A model generated the notes under the pieces. The model did no database searches. It was not told the origin of the DNA and saw nothing but the letters and a program-made list of their open reading frames with translations. Both the position numbers and the translations under genes were made by a program. This document shows, piece after piece, positions 34,810 through 42,400 of a stretch of DNA of 64,000 bases. The DNA is taken from the NCBI GenBank assembly GCA_965279405.1, contig OZ257157.1, positions 1,488,001 to 1,552,000 of the forward strand, in the 5' to 3' direction. The stretch's first letter is position 1, and each line of letters begins with the position of its first letter. Source of the DNA: CBDDIP01 sp965279405. Lineage in GTDB: Bacteria; Actinomycetota; Acidimicrobiia; Acidimicrobiales; Ilumatobacteraceae.

Positions 34810-34835
34810 TTGGAAACGTTACCAGAGTGATTCTG
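34810..34835 (-). promoter_or_regulatory. LacI-type operator site 4 and -10 box, E1/lipoyl operon
   Basis: Minus strand CTGGTAACGTTTCCAA (34810-34825), CG-centred and nearly symmetric. CAGAAT (34830-34835) ends 4 nt before it, the same -10/4 nt/CTGG geometry as sites 1 and 2. Confidence 0.7.
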
Positions 34836-34846
34836 TGGACGACAAT

Positions 34847-35803
34847 TCACACGGAACGACCCTGCGGCGGCGGGAAGGCCGGTGCGAGCTCGGCCACCGT
34901 CACCCATCCCGGACGAGCGGCCAGCACGCGCTGCACCGAGTTGGCGGTCATGTTCTGCGATCCCACCTGGGCGCCGACGCCTGGCCGCAGCTTGACTGAC
35001 TGGATCGGCGCTCGACGGTGGGTGAGATCGATGTCGTCGCCCGGGTCACGCCCGATCGAGCGCAGCGCGACGTGCCCGAAGAAGTGCGAGGTGAACCACG
35101 GGGCACCGTCGACGATCGCCGTGTAGGTCTGGTCGACGCCGGCGCTCTCCCCGACACGCACGACGAACCGGTCCCGCAGGTCGAGCTCGGTCGTGGTGAT
35201 CACCGGCCGCAGGATCTTGTCGATCCGGTCGATGCGCAGGCCGAGGGCATCCGCGACGATCGACATCGACTGCGGGAAGCCGGCGTGCCCGAGGATCTCG
35301 CCCCTGGCCACGGCGTCGTCGAAGGACTGCGTGTCTTGGCCGACACCGATGCGGCGGAGCACGGTGGCTCCGAAGCCGGAGATGTCCACCACGCGCCGGA
35401 CGTGGATCTGGCAGCCCCGTGGCGCAGCGCCGAGCAAGGTCAGCACGAGGGCGTCGAACATCAGCCCGGGGTTCACGCCGGCACCGGCGACGGTGACGCC
35501 GCGCTCCTTGGCCAGCTGGTCGATGTGCGCTGCAAGCGCCGCGTCGACGATGAATGGAAACGCCGCCTCCTCGGCCGAGACGAGCACGTTTGAGCCGGCA
35601 TCGACGGCCGCTTCGACGTCGGCTCCGACGTCGGCGAGCCTCGTCGTCGTGGCGATGATCACCACGTCGGCACCTGAGCGCAAGGCCTGGTCGCGGTCGT
35701 CACGACCGAACGGACCGAGCACGACGTCGCAGCCGGTGGTGCGCAGCAGCGCGGCGACGGACGTGCCGAGCTGACCGCTGCCATAGATGCTCACGGTTGC
35801 CAT
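34847..35803 (-). CDS. DapB-like dehydrogenase (2,4-diaminopentanoate dehydrogenase family-like)
   Basis: A 318-residue NAD(P)-dependent protein with a DapB-type N-terminal fold (VSIYGSGQLGTSVAALL, VVIIATTTRLADVG) and the motif AGAGVNPGLMFDALVLTLLG, typical of the 2,4-diaminopentanoate dehydrogenase/OrdA-type relatives of dihydrodipicolinate reductase. Such enzymes oxidatively deaminate amino acids. No lysine or ornithine pathway gene is nearby, so the substrate is open. It is transcribed away from the ceramidase-like gene; the 181-nt region between them holds a perfect palindrome. The start is the ATG at 35801-35803. Confidence 0.72.
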   Translation of the reverse strand: MATVSIYGSGQLGTSVAALLRTTGCDVVLGPFGRDDRDQALRSGADVVIIATTTRLADVGADVEAAVDAGSNVLVSAEEAAFPFIVDAALAAHIDQLAKERGVTVAGAGVNPGLMFDALVLTLLGAAPRGCQIHVRRVVDISGFGATVLRRIGVGQDTQSFDDAVARGEILGHAGFPQSMSIVADALGLRIDRIDKILRPVITTTELDLRDRFVVRVGESAGVDQTYTAIVDGAPWFTSHFFGHVALRSIGRDPGDDIDLTHRRAPIQSVKLRPGVGAQVGSQNMTANSVQRVLAARPGWVTVAELAPAFPPPQGRSV

Positions 35804-35922
35804 CGCCGCACCGTAGCAAGAAGTGGAATCGTTGTCGATCGGCCGTCAGCTCGGGCGCCGAACCACGGCGAAACGTGCAGTTCGCCCTGTGTTCTTCGAG
35901 TCCGAGGTCCGAACATCGCGAT

Positions 35923-35951
35923 TCGAAACGTTTCGATGGGAATGCTAACCT
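35923..35951 (+). promoter_or_regulatory. Perfect 14-bp palindrome and -10 box upstream of the ceramidase-like/fusion operon
   Basis: TCGAAACGTTTCGA (35923-35936) is a perfect CG-centred palindrome of LacI type. An extended -10 TGCTAACCT (TAACCT at 35946-35951) follows, so the site overlaps the -35/spacer. The GAAACGTTTC core recurs at 45702-45711. It differs from the CTGG-bounded sites and probably answers to another regulator. Confidence 0.62.
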
Positions 35952-35984
35952 CTGCCCTGTCGTCCAGTACGCAGGAGTGTCGCC

Positions 35985-37430
35985 ATGTCGTCCGAGTTCC
36001 TCGCCGGGGCCGCTGTCTTCCCCATCGATCCGCCGCTGCCCGCCGACCCGCAGGGATTCGTTCGCCGCGCTGTTGCCGTGCGCCGCCACGGTGCTCGCCT
36101 CGACGTGCGCGCCCTCGTGGTGCGCATCGACGGCGAGGACCTGGCGATCGTCACCGCCGACATCACCGGGCTGGACACCGCGTTCGCCCATCGCATCCGC
36201 ACGGTGATCGAAGCGCAGACCGGTGTGCCCTACGAGCGCATCCTTCTCAACGCCAGCCACTCACACGCCTCGCTGTGGCCGCGCACGGACCACAAGCTGC
36301 ACGGCGAGTTCGACGGCCCGACCGACGCCGAGCGTGCCTACTTCGAGCGCCTGCCGTACGACTACGCCACCGCCGTCGTCACGGCCATCGACCGGCTCGC
36401 GCCCGCTCGCGTCTCGGGCGGTGTCGGGCATGCGCCCGGGCTGGCCGTCAACCGCCGGGAGCGCACCGCCGAGGGGACCACGATCCTCGGCTGGAACCGC
36501 GACGGCTTCGTCGACGAGGACGTTCCGACCATCCGCATCGACGGCCACGACGGCAGTGCCATCGCCACGCTCGTCGGGTTCGGTTGCCACCCGGTCACCC
36601 TCGGCGGCGAGGTGCCGCTGACCGGGCCCGACTTCGTCGGCGAGCTACGCACTCGGGTCGAGCTGCTGCGCGGCGGGGTGTGCCTCTTCCTGCAGGGCGC
36701 GGCCGGCAACATCCTGCCCCTGCAGGCGTTCTGCGATCAGCCCGGCCTCGAAGTGGACATGGGGGCCCGCCTCGGGCTCGAGGCCGCCCACGCCGTGGCC
36801 GACGCCGACCCGCGCGTGATCGACATCGAGCGAACGCTGTACGGATCCGTGACGCCGATCATCCTCTACCGCCGACGCGCGGCCGACGAGCAGCCGGCGC
36901 AGGAGGTGCAGGTGCGCCGCGAGGTGCTCCAGCTGCCGCTGCTGGCCGCGATGACCGTCGAGCAGATGAGCGACGAGCTGACGACCCGACGGGCCGACCT
37001 CGCCGAGCAGGTTCGGCTCGGCGCCGGGCCGGCCGTGCGCAACCCGATCAACTACCACGTGAAGTGGTTGGAGGCGATGCTCGAACGCGCCAGCCACGGC
37101 CCCCTGCCGGACGAGGTCGAGGCGGAGATCTGGGCCGCCCGCCTCGGCGACACCGCCATCGTCGGAACGCCTGGCGAGCTGTTCTCCGAGCTCGGTGCCG
37201 AGGTTCGTCGCCGCTCGCCCTTCGCCACCACGATCTTCGCCGGCTACTGCCAGGGTGTGCAGGGCTACGTGGCCACCGCAGAGGAGTACGCCTTCGGCGG
37301 GTACGAGCCGACCGTGGGCCAACGCGGGTACGGCCACCCGGCACCGTTCACTCCCGAGGCCGGCCGCATCCTCGTCGAGCGCTCCGTTGCCCTGCTCGAG
37401 TCGCTCGTCCCGGTCGGAGCTGTGCGATGA
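35985..37430 (+). CDS. Neutral/alkaline non-lysosomal ceramidase-like hydrolase
   Basis: A 481-residue protein of the neutral ceramidase N-terminal family. The metal-site motif NASHSHASLW (His92, His94) and GCHPVTLGGEVPLTGPDF are present, as are QGAAGNILP and TPGELFSELGAEVRRRSPF. The ceramidase serine loop (GDVSPN) is not seen, so ceramide cleavage is unlikely and the true amide substrate is unknown. No signal peptide: probably cytoplasmic. The ATG at 35985 has GGAG upstream. Its stop overlaps the start of the esterase-dimethylformamidase fusion, implying coupled action on one substrate. Confidence 0.82.
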   Translation: MSSEFLAGAAVFPIDPPLPADPQGFVRRAVAVRRHGARLDVRALVVRIDGEDLAIVTADITGLDTAFAHRIRTVIEAQTGVPYERILLNASHSHASLWPRTDHKLHGEFDGPTDAERAYFERLPYDYATAVVTAIDRLAPARVSGGVGHAPGLAVNRRERTAEGTTILGWNRDGFVDEDVPTIRIDGHDGSAIATLVGFGCHPVTLGGEVPLTGPDFVGELRTRVELLRGGVCLFLQGAAGNILPLQAFCDQPGLEVDMGARLGLEAAHAVADADPRVIDIERTLYGSVTPIILYRRRAADEQPAQEVQVRREVLQLPLLAAMTVEQMSDELTTRRADLAEQVRLGAGPAVRNPINYHVKWLEAMLERASHGPLPDEVEAEIWAARLGDTAIVGTPGELFSELGAEVRRRSPFATTIFAGYCQGVQGYVATAEEYAFGGYEPTVGQRGYGHPAPFTPEAGRILVERSVALLESLVPVGAVR

Positions 37431-40400
37431 CCGCCGAGCTCGACGCCGACGCAGCCGCCCTCTTGGCGGAGTGGGCCGGTCGCAGCACCATCGCCGTCGA
37501 GGATCAGCCGTTGGAGGTCTCTCGCAACTCCGGCCTGATCAACGCGACCATCACCGGCGCCAAGCGCGACCTGTGGTCGGTGACCGAGCAGGACGTGTCG
37601 CTGCCCGGATGCGAGCCGGTGCCGGTGCGCGTCTACCGACCGGACGATCGCACCGACCTCCCGGTGCTGGTGTACTCCCACGGTGGCGGGTGGACGCTGC
37701 TGTCGATCGAGTCGGCAGACGTGATCTGCCGCGAGTTCGCCCTCGGCGCCGACTGCGTCGTGGTCTCCGTCGGCTATCGGCTGGCACCCGAGCATCCGTT
37801 CCCGGCCGCGTTCGACGACGTCTGGAACGTGGTCCGCTGGGTCGCCGACGGCGGGGTCGGTTGGCGCCCACCGCGCCTCGCGCTGTCCGGCGACAGTGCC
37901 GGCGGCAACCTCAGCGCAGCAGTGTCGATGCACGCCCGCGACACCCGGGCGATGACCATCGACTTCCAGCTCCTGCTGTACCCATCGACCGGGCTCGACC
38001 TGGACACACCATCGATGCGCGAGCTCGGTCCCGATCCGCGCTTCCGCCTCACTCCGTCGACGATGCGCTGGTTCTGGCGCAACTACCTCGGCCCGACGAT
38101 GTCCAGCGACGATCCGCGCGCCGTGCCGATGCTCGATCCGGACTGCTCGCGGCTGCCCGCCACCTTGGTGGCAACGGCCGGCTTCGACCCGTTGCGCAGC
38201 GATGGAGAGCGGTACGCCGCCCGACTCGCTGCCGCCGGCGTGGAGGTCGAGCACCTCGACGCAACGACACTCCCGCACGGCTTCGCGATGATGCTCGGAG
38301 CGGTGCCGGCGGCACGGGCTCACTTCGACGTGCTCGTCGGCCGCCTGCGCGACGCGCTGCACCCGTTGCCGACGCTCGCTCGCGAGTTCCGAGACCGTCC
38401 GTTCGGTCGCCACAGCGCCGAGCTGCAGCTGCTGCTGCACCAGATGCGTTCGGAGCCGATCGCCGGCAAGCCCTTCCTGTTCATGTCCAAGTCGCAGGAG
38501 GAGTGGGTGCTCGGGCGCTACGACGACTCCGTGCCGCCGGTTCCCGTCGTCGACTGGGACGTCGCCTTCAGCGATCTCGAGGACGCCGAGTGGCACGTCT
38601 TCAAGCATCGTTGGCGGGTGCTCTTCGGCGACGAGCTGGACGACGGCGACGTCCGCCGCAACGCGCCTCGCCCGTCGCAGCTCGATCCCTTCGATCGCGA
38701 ACGCGTGCTGCGCTCGCCGGCGGTCCTCGGATACGCCACGGCGCGCAGCGTCCGCGCCGGCGAGCAGATCTCGTTCTGCGTCAGCAGCGCCGGCGATGCG
38801 GCGTACTTCGCCCACGTCGTCCGTCTGCTGTCACCCGACATCGGCCCCATCGGACCGTCGTTCCGACAGCCGTCCGTCGACGCCCCGATCAACGGCACGT
38901 GGCCGGGCACGCACCAACCGATCCTGGCCGGCTCCTACGCCCACATCGCCGGGCCGCTGCCGATCGACAGAGCGGCGCGCTTCGAGGTGCTCGTGCAGCC
39001 GACGCTCGTCGAGGCACGGCCGCGCACGATCCTCGAGGTCCGCGCCGAGCACGGCACCGTTGCGACGGTGACGCACGGGCTGGACGGACTCGTCACCACG
39101 CTGCGCAACGGGGACACGACCGTTGCCACCGTCGCCATGCCACCGCTGCGTGACCGAGCGTGGACGGACGTCTCGGTCGCTGTCGACCTCGCCAGTGGCA
39201 CGTTGAGCATGAGCACCCAACCGCTGCCGACCGCCGGCGTCCTCAGTGGCGTCCCGGCATCGGCGTCGACGTCGTTCGATCCCGGCGGTTCACTCGCCGG
39301 ATCGTCGTTGTGGCTCGCCGCCTCGGCTGGATCGATCGCCGGTCGGCACGAGCCGGCGAGCTGCTTCACCGGCAAGCTCGAACGGGTTCGCGTCTTCGAG
39401 CTCACGGGAGCGACGCCGGTCGCCGAGTGGGACTTCTCGCTCGACATGACCACCGAGCGGATCCTCGACATCGGGCCGTCCCAGCTCGACGGCACGCTGC
39501 ACAACATGCCGACGCGCGGCACGCGCGGTTCGACGTGGTCCGGGCAGCACCTGTCGTGGGTCGCCGATCCGACGAGCTACGCCGCGATCCACTTCCACGA
39601 CGACGACCTCGCCGATGCGGGCTGGCCCACGTCGCACACCTACGACGTCCCGGGTGACCTGCCGAGCGGTTGCTACGCGCTGCGCTTGCAGCCGGTCGAC
39701 GACAGCACACCGGAGTGGTTCGTGCCGTTCGTCGTGCGACCGCGCTCGGGCGACGAGCGCGACATCGCCTACGTCATCCCGACCACGACGTACGGCGCGT
39801 ACGCCAACATGCACCTGCGCGTGACCGCACAGTTCAACGAGCTGGCCCACGGTCGCCTCACCGTGCTCGACAGCACCGACTTCCTGCTGCTGACGATGCC
39901 CGAGCTCGGCAAGTCGACCTACGACGTCCATCGCGACGGCAGCCCGGTCATCTACTCGAGCATGAACCGGCCGGTCACCAACTTCCGCCCCACGGGCCGC
40001 ATGTACAAGTTCTGCGAAGACCTGATGACCGCTGACTGGCTCGACGCACAGGGCTTCATCGCCGACGTGATCACCGACGACGACCTCCACGTCGAGGGCG
40101 CAGCGGCGTTCAACCCGTACCGGGTGGCCATCACCGGCACGCACCCGGAGTACCTCACCCGCGCCGAGCTCGACGCCTTCGAGGCCTTCACCGGGTCCGG
40201 CGGGCGGCTGATGTACCTCGGCGGCAACGGCTTCTACTCGGCCGCCGAGATCCCGACGCACCGGATGGACGTGACCGAGGTGCGGCGGCCGGGCCAGGAC
40301 AACCTGTGGCGAGTGAACCACGCCGAAGGTCTCTTCAGCACGTCCGGTCTGCCGGGTGGGCTGTGGCGCAACATCGGACGATCCGAGAACGCCACCATCG

Positions 40401-40873
40401 GCGTCGGCTTCATCACCCAGGGCTTCGACGAGTGCACGTGGTACACGAGGTCACCAGCCAGTCGCGAGGAGCGCGTGTCGTGGGTGTTCGATGGCGTCGG
40501 TGACGAGCGGATCGGCAACTTCGGCATCCTCCAGGGCGGCGCTGCCGGCTACGAGATCGATCGCCACGACGTCACCAAGGGCTCGCCGCCGCACAGCGTC
40601 GTGCTGGCGTCGTCGGGCGGGCACAGCAACCTCTACGACCTGATGGTCTCGTCGATCCTCGACACCCTGCCCGATCCGAAGCGGACCCAGGACCCGATCC
40701 GCGCCGACATGGTGTTCTTCGAGACCGACAACGGTGGTGCCGTCTTCTCGGTCGGCTCCATCGCGTGGGCCGGCAGCCTCAGCCACGACGGCTACGAGAA
40801 CAACGTCTCGCGGATCACCGGCAACGTGCTGCGACGCTTCATCGACCCGACCCCGTTCCCGCTGCCGGGCTGA
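37427..40873 (+). CDS. Three-part fusion: HSL-type alpha/beta hydrolase + dimethylformamidase small-subunit-like domain + dimethylformamidase large subunit
   Basis: A 1148-residue protein. Residues 1-310 are an HSL-type esterase: oxyanion HGGGW (85-89), Ser157 in GDSAGG, Asp254 in GFDPL, His284. Residues about 318-400 match the DMFase small subunit (PFG.RHS.ELQ, MRSEPIAGK, QEEW, the Glu/Trp-rich end). Residues 420-1148 match the large subunit: jelly-roll/LamG-like N-part (LDGTLHNMPTRG), then the catalytic part with Tyr792 (YANMH), Tyr832 (STYDVH) and Glu908 (THPEY), aligning with the 2-Tyr-1-Glu iron site reported for Paracoccus DMFase. The C-terminus keeps GGAAGYEIDR and NNVSRITGNVLRRF. Normally DmfA1 and DmfA2 are separate polypeptides and no esterase is attached. 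Start ATG at 37427 (ATGA overlap). The third-domain call is secure; the small-subunit call rests on remembered family sequence. Confidence 0.86.
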   Translation: MTAELDADAAALLAEWAGRSTIAVEDQPLEVSRNSGLINATITGAKRDLWSVTEQDVSLPGCEPVPVRVYRPDDRTDLPVLVYSHGGGWTLLSIESADVICREFALGADCVVVSVGYRLAPEHPFPAAFDDVWNVVRWVADGGVGWRPPRLALSGDSAGGNLSAAVSMHARDTRAMTIDFQLLLYPSTGLDLDTPSMRELGPDPRFRLTPSTMRWFWRNYLGPTMSSDDPRAVPMLDPDCSRLPATLVATAGFDPLRSDGERYAARLAAAGVEVEHLDATTLPHGFAMMLGAVPAARAHFDVLVGRLRDALHPLPTLAREFRDRPFGRHSAELQLLLHQMRSEPIAGKPFLFMSKSQEEWVLGRYDDSVPPVPVVDWDVAFSDLEDAEWHVFKHRWRVLFGDELDDGDVRRNAPRPSQLDPFDRERVLRSPAVLGYATARSVRAGEQISFCVSSAGDAAYFAHVVRLLSPDIGPIGPSFRQPSVDAPINGTWPGTHQPILAGSYAHIAGPLPIDRAARFEVLVQPTLVEARPRTILEVRAEHGTVATVTHGLDGLVTTLRNGDTTVATVAMPPLRDRAWTDVSVAVDLASGTLSMSTQPLPTAGVLSGVPASASTSFDPGGSLAGSSLWLAASAGSIAGRHEPASCFTGKLERVRVFELTGATPVAEWDFSLDMTTERILDIGPSQLDGTLHNMPTRGTRGSTWSGQHLSWVADPTSYAAIHFHDDDLADAGWPTSHTYDVPGDLPSGCYALRLQPVDDSTPEWFVPFVVRPRSGDERDIAYVIPTTTYGAYANMHLRVTAQFNELAHGRLTVLDSTDFLLLTMPELGKSTYDVHRDGSPVIYSSMNRPVTNFRPTGRMYKFCEDLMTADWLDAQGFIADVITDDDLHVEGAAAFNPYRVAITGTHPEYLTRAELDAFEAFTGSGGRLMYLGGNGFYSAAEIPTHRMDVTEVRRPGQDNLWRVNHAEGLFSTSGLPGGLWRNIGRSENATIGVGFITQGFDECTWYTRSPASREERVSWVFDGVGDERIGNFGILQGGAAGYEIDRHDVTKGSPPHSVVLASSGGHSNLYDLMVSSILDTLPDPKRTQDPIRADMVFFETDNGGAVFSVGSIAWAGSLSHDGYENNVSRITGNVLRRFIDPTPFPLPG

Positions 40874-40879
40874 GAGCGG

Positions 40880-41305
40880 TCACACCGCTGGTGGTCGGAA
40901 TTGCGCCACCAGTCGCTTCGGGGCGAGGACGCACCAGCTCTCGACGAGCAGTTCGTTCAGCTCGACCCAGTCGGTGTCCGCGGACAGGACGACACCGATC
41001 AGGTTGGGGAACCAGCCCGGCCAGAAGAACGGCGGGCCGGCGTGACGCAGCGCTTCGAGCTCATCACCGGACGAACGGAACGTGACGACGTCCACGGGCC
41101 CGTCGCTGCCGGCGGCGCGCGCGTAGGCGGGCGGCCAGCCGTCCTCGATGTGCACCACGTGGGCGAAGTTCTTCGTGCGGATGCACCAGCGCGTGCCGAC
41201 CCAAGCGAGCTCCTCACGCGCCTCGGGCAATGCCATGCACGCGGCGCGGACCGCGTCGACGTGCTCGTTGGACGGCTCGGCGCGGCCGGTGTCCCGTCCC
41301 GTCAC
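40880..41305 (-). CDS. MmcQ/YjbR family protein
   Basis: A 141-residue CyaY-like-fold protein. VRAACMALPEAREELAWVGTRWCIRTKNFAHVV and the terminal WVELNELLVESWCVLAPKRLVAQF are the YjbR family signature (annotated as DNA-binding, function uncertain). The start is the GTG at 41303-41305, sharing GTGA with the GNAT stop. It converges with the fusion gene, leaving a 6-nt gap. Confidence 0.84.
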   Translation of the reverse strand: MTGRDTGRAEPSNEHVDAVRAACMALPEAREELAWVGTRWCIRTKNFAHVVHIEDGWPPAYARAAGSDGPVDVVTFRSSGDELEALRHAGPPFFWPGWFPNLIGVVLSADTDWVELNELLVESWCVLAPKRLVAQFRPPAV

Positions 41306-41832
41306 GGCTGCAGCGCCTTCACGTAGCGGCGGCATGGCACGACGAACGTGCCTCCTTCGATCTCGGCGTGGTGGTCGAACGGGCCGTCGTCGCGCCAGCC
41401 GTTGCGCTCGTAGAACCGGCGAGCGCGGTGGTTGCCGGCGACCACCGCCAACCACGCCGATGAGTGATGCCGCGCGATCGATCGTTCTCCGGCCGACAGC
41501 AGCGCCGCGGCCGCGCCGCTGCTTCGGGCGGCGGTGTCCACGTACATCTGCTCGAGCTCGTCGTCGTGCACGACGATGAACCCGACGATCGTCTCGTCCA
41601 TCGACGCAACCACGGCGCCGTCGATGCGCGAGGCCATCATTGCTCGGAGATGATCGAGCGTGCGGTGTCGCTCGAGCGGCTGGGGCACGTGGCCCCGGTG
41701 ACCGTCGGGCCATCCGGCGTGCCAGATGGCTGCGATCGCATCGAGATCGGCGGTGGCAGCCGGACGAAGTGCGTGACTGGTGTACGTTGTTTCGATGGTG
41801 ACGACGTTAGTGACTGATCGGTGACTGGTCAA
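41302..41832 (-). CDS. GNAT family N-acetyltransferase, start uncertain
   Basis: GNAT protein of about 165-176 residues: ALRPAATADLDAIAAIWHAGW, FIVVHDDELEQMYVDTAARSSGAAAALLSAGERSIARHH (acetyl-CoA loop degenerate, SSGAAA instead of RGKGIG), NHRARRFYERNGWRDDG. No ATG, GTG or CTG precedes the domain. The only ordinary start is TTG at 41830-41832, but that TTG is part of a good promoter (TTGACC-N17-TAACGT). The codon 7 nt after the -10 is ATC (41794-41796), the place where leaderless starts fall elsewhere in this window. Coordinates use the TTG by convention. Coupled to the YjbR-type gene. Confidence 0.72.
   Translation of the reverse strand: MTSHRSVTNVVTIETTYTSHALRPAATADLDAIAAIWHAGWPDGHRGHVPQPLERHRTLDHLRAMMASRIDGAVVASMDETIVGFIVVHDDELEQMYVDTAARSSGAAAALLSAGERSIARHHSSAWLAVVAGNHRARRFYERNGWRDDGPFDHHAEIEGGTFVVPCRRYVKALQP
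41804..41832 (-). promoter_or_regulatory. Overlapping divergent promoters with GTGACTG direct repeats
   Basis: Minus strand: -35 TTGACC (41827-41832), 17-nt spacer, -10 TAACGT (41804-41809). On the plus strand TAGTGA (41808-41813) lies 7 nt before the GTG at 41821. GTGACTG occurs at 41810-41816 and 41821-41827, 11 bp (one helical turn) apart, with a third copy at 41773-41779; these may be operator half-sites for the adjacent CGNR protein. Confidence 0.5.
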
Positions 41833-42393
41833 GGCCTGTTCGACAGTGACGAACGCTACGAGTCGACGGGTGCGGTGGTGGCCGTCGAGTTGATCAACGA
41901 GCTCGCGCTGGACGACGAGCCGCCCTCGGCAAAGGCAGCGATCGCCGTGCTTCGAGATGTCCTCGCCATCGATCCGCCGTCGCTCGCGGCGCTGCGGACG
42001 CGTGACGCGCCCGGGTTCGTCGGCCTGGCCGGCCTGCTGCACGACGTGTTCGTCGCACTCGATGCGCGCGACGTCGATCGGGCGGCCGCGAAGCTGAACG
42101 TGCTCTTGGCCGAGCATCCCGCGCATCCGCACCTCGCCAAGGAAGGCAACCGCTGGCGGCTGCACCACCACCCGTCCGACGCCGCACTCGTGCCGATGTG
42201 GACAGCGATCTGTGCGGAGGGTCTGGCGAGGTTGATCCCGGACCACCACGAGCGCCTCGGCACCTGCGCCGCGCCGGATTGCGAGCGCGTCTTCCTCGAC
42301 GCGTCGAAGAACGCCAGCCGGCGGTTCTGCTCGGTCACGTGTCAGAACCGGGTGAAGGCCGCCGCCTTCCGCCGCCGGCGGAGCGGCGGCTGA
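41821..42393 (+). CDS. CGNR zinc-finger domain protein (ABATE family)
   Basis: A 190-residue protein: an N-terminal ABATE-type helical domain (TGAVVAVELINELAL, PSLAALRTRDAPGFVGL) and a C-terminal CGNR zinc finger, here GTCAAPDCERVFLDASKNASRRFCSVTCQNRVKAAAFRRRR, with four Cys for zinc and the basic tail for DNA contact. CQNRVK replaces the family's CGNR tetrad. Probable stress- or ligand-responsive transcription factor. The start is the GTG at 41821 with no Shine-Dalgarno; -10-like TAGTGA sits 7 nt upstream. It shares the control region with the GNAT gene. Confidence 0.86.
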   Translation: MTGQGLFDSDERYESTGAVVAVELINELALDDEPPSAKAAIAVLRDVLAIDPPSLAALRTRDAPGFVGLAGLLHDVFVALDARDVDRAAAKLNVLLAEHPAHPHLAKEGNRWRLHHHPSDAALVPMWTAICAEGLARLIPDHHERLGTCAAPDCERVFLDASKNASRRFCSVTCQNRVKAAAFRRRRSGG

Positions 42394-42400
42394 AGCAGCC

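Noticed and set aside
35936..37426. Very long N-terminal extension of the fusion protein (continuous frame from 35936)
   Set aside because: The upstream part is an Arg/Pro-rich shadow of the ceramidase-like gene. The domain begins at the ATG that overlaps that gene's stop.
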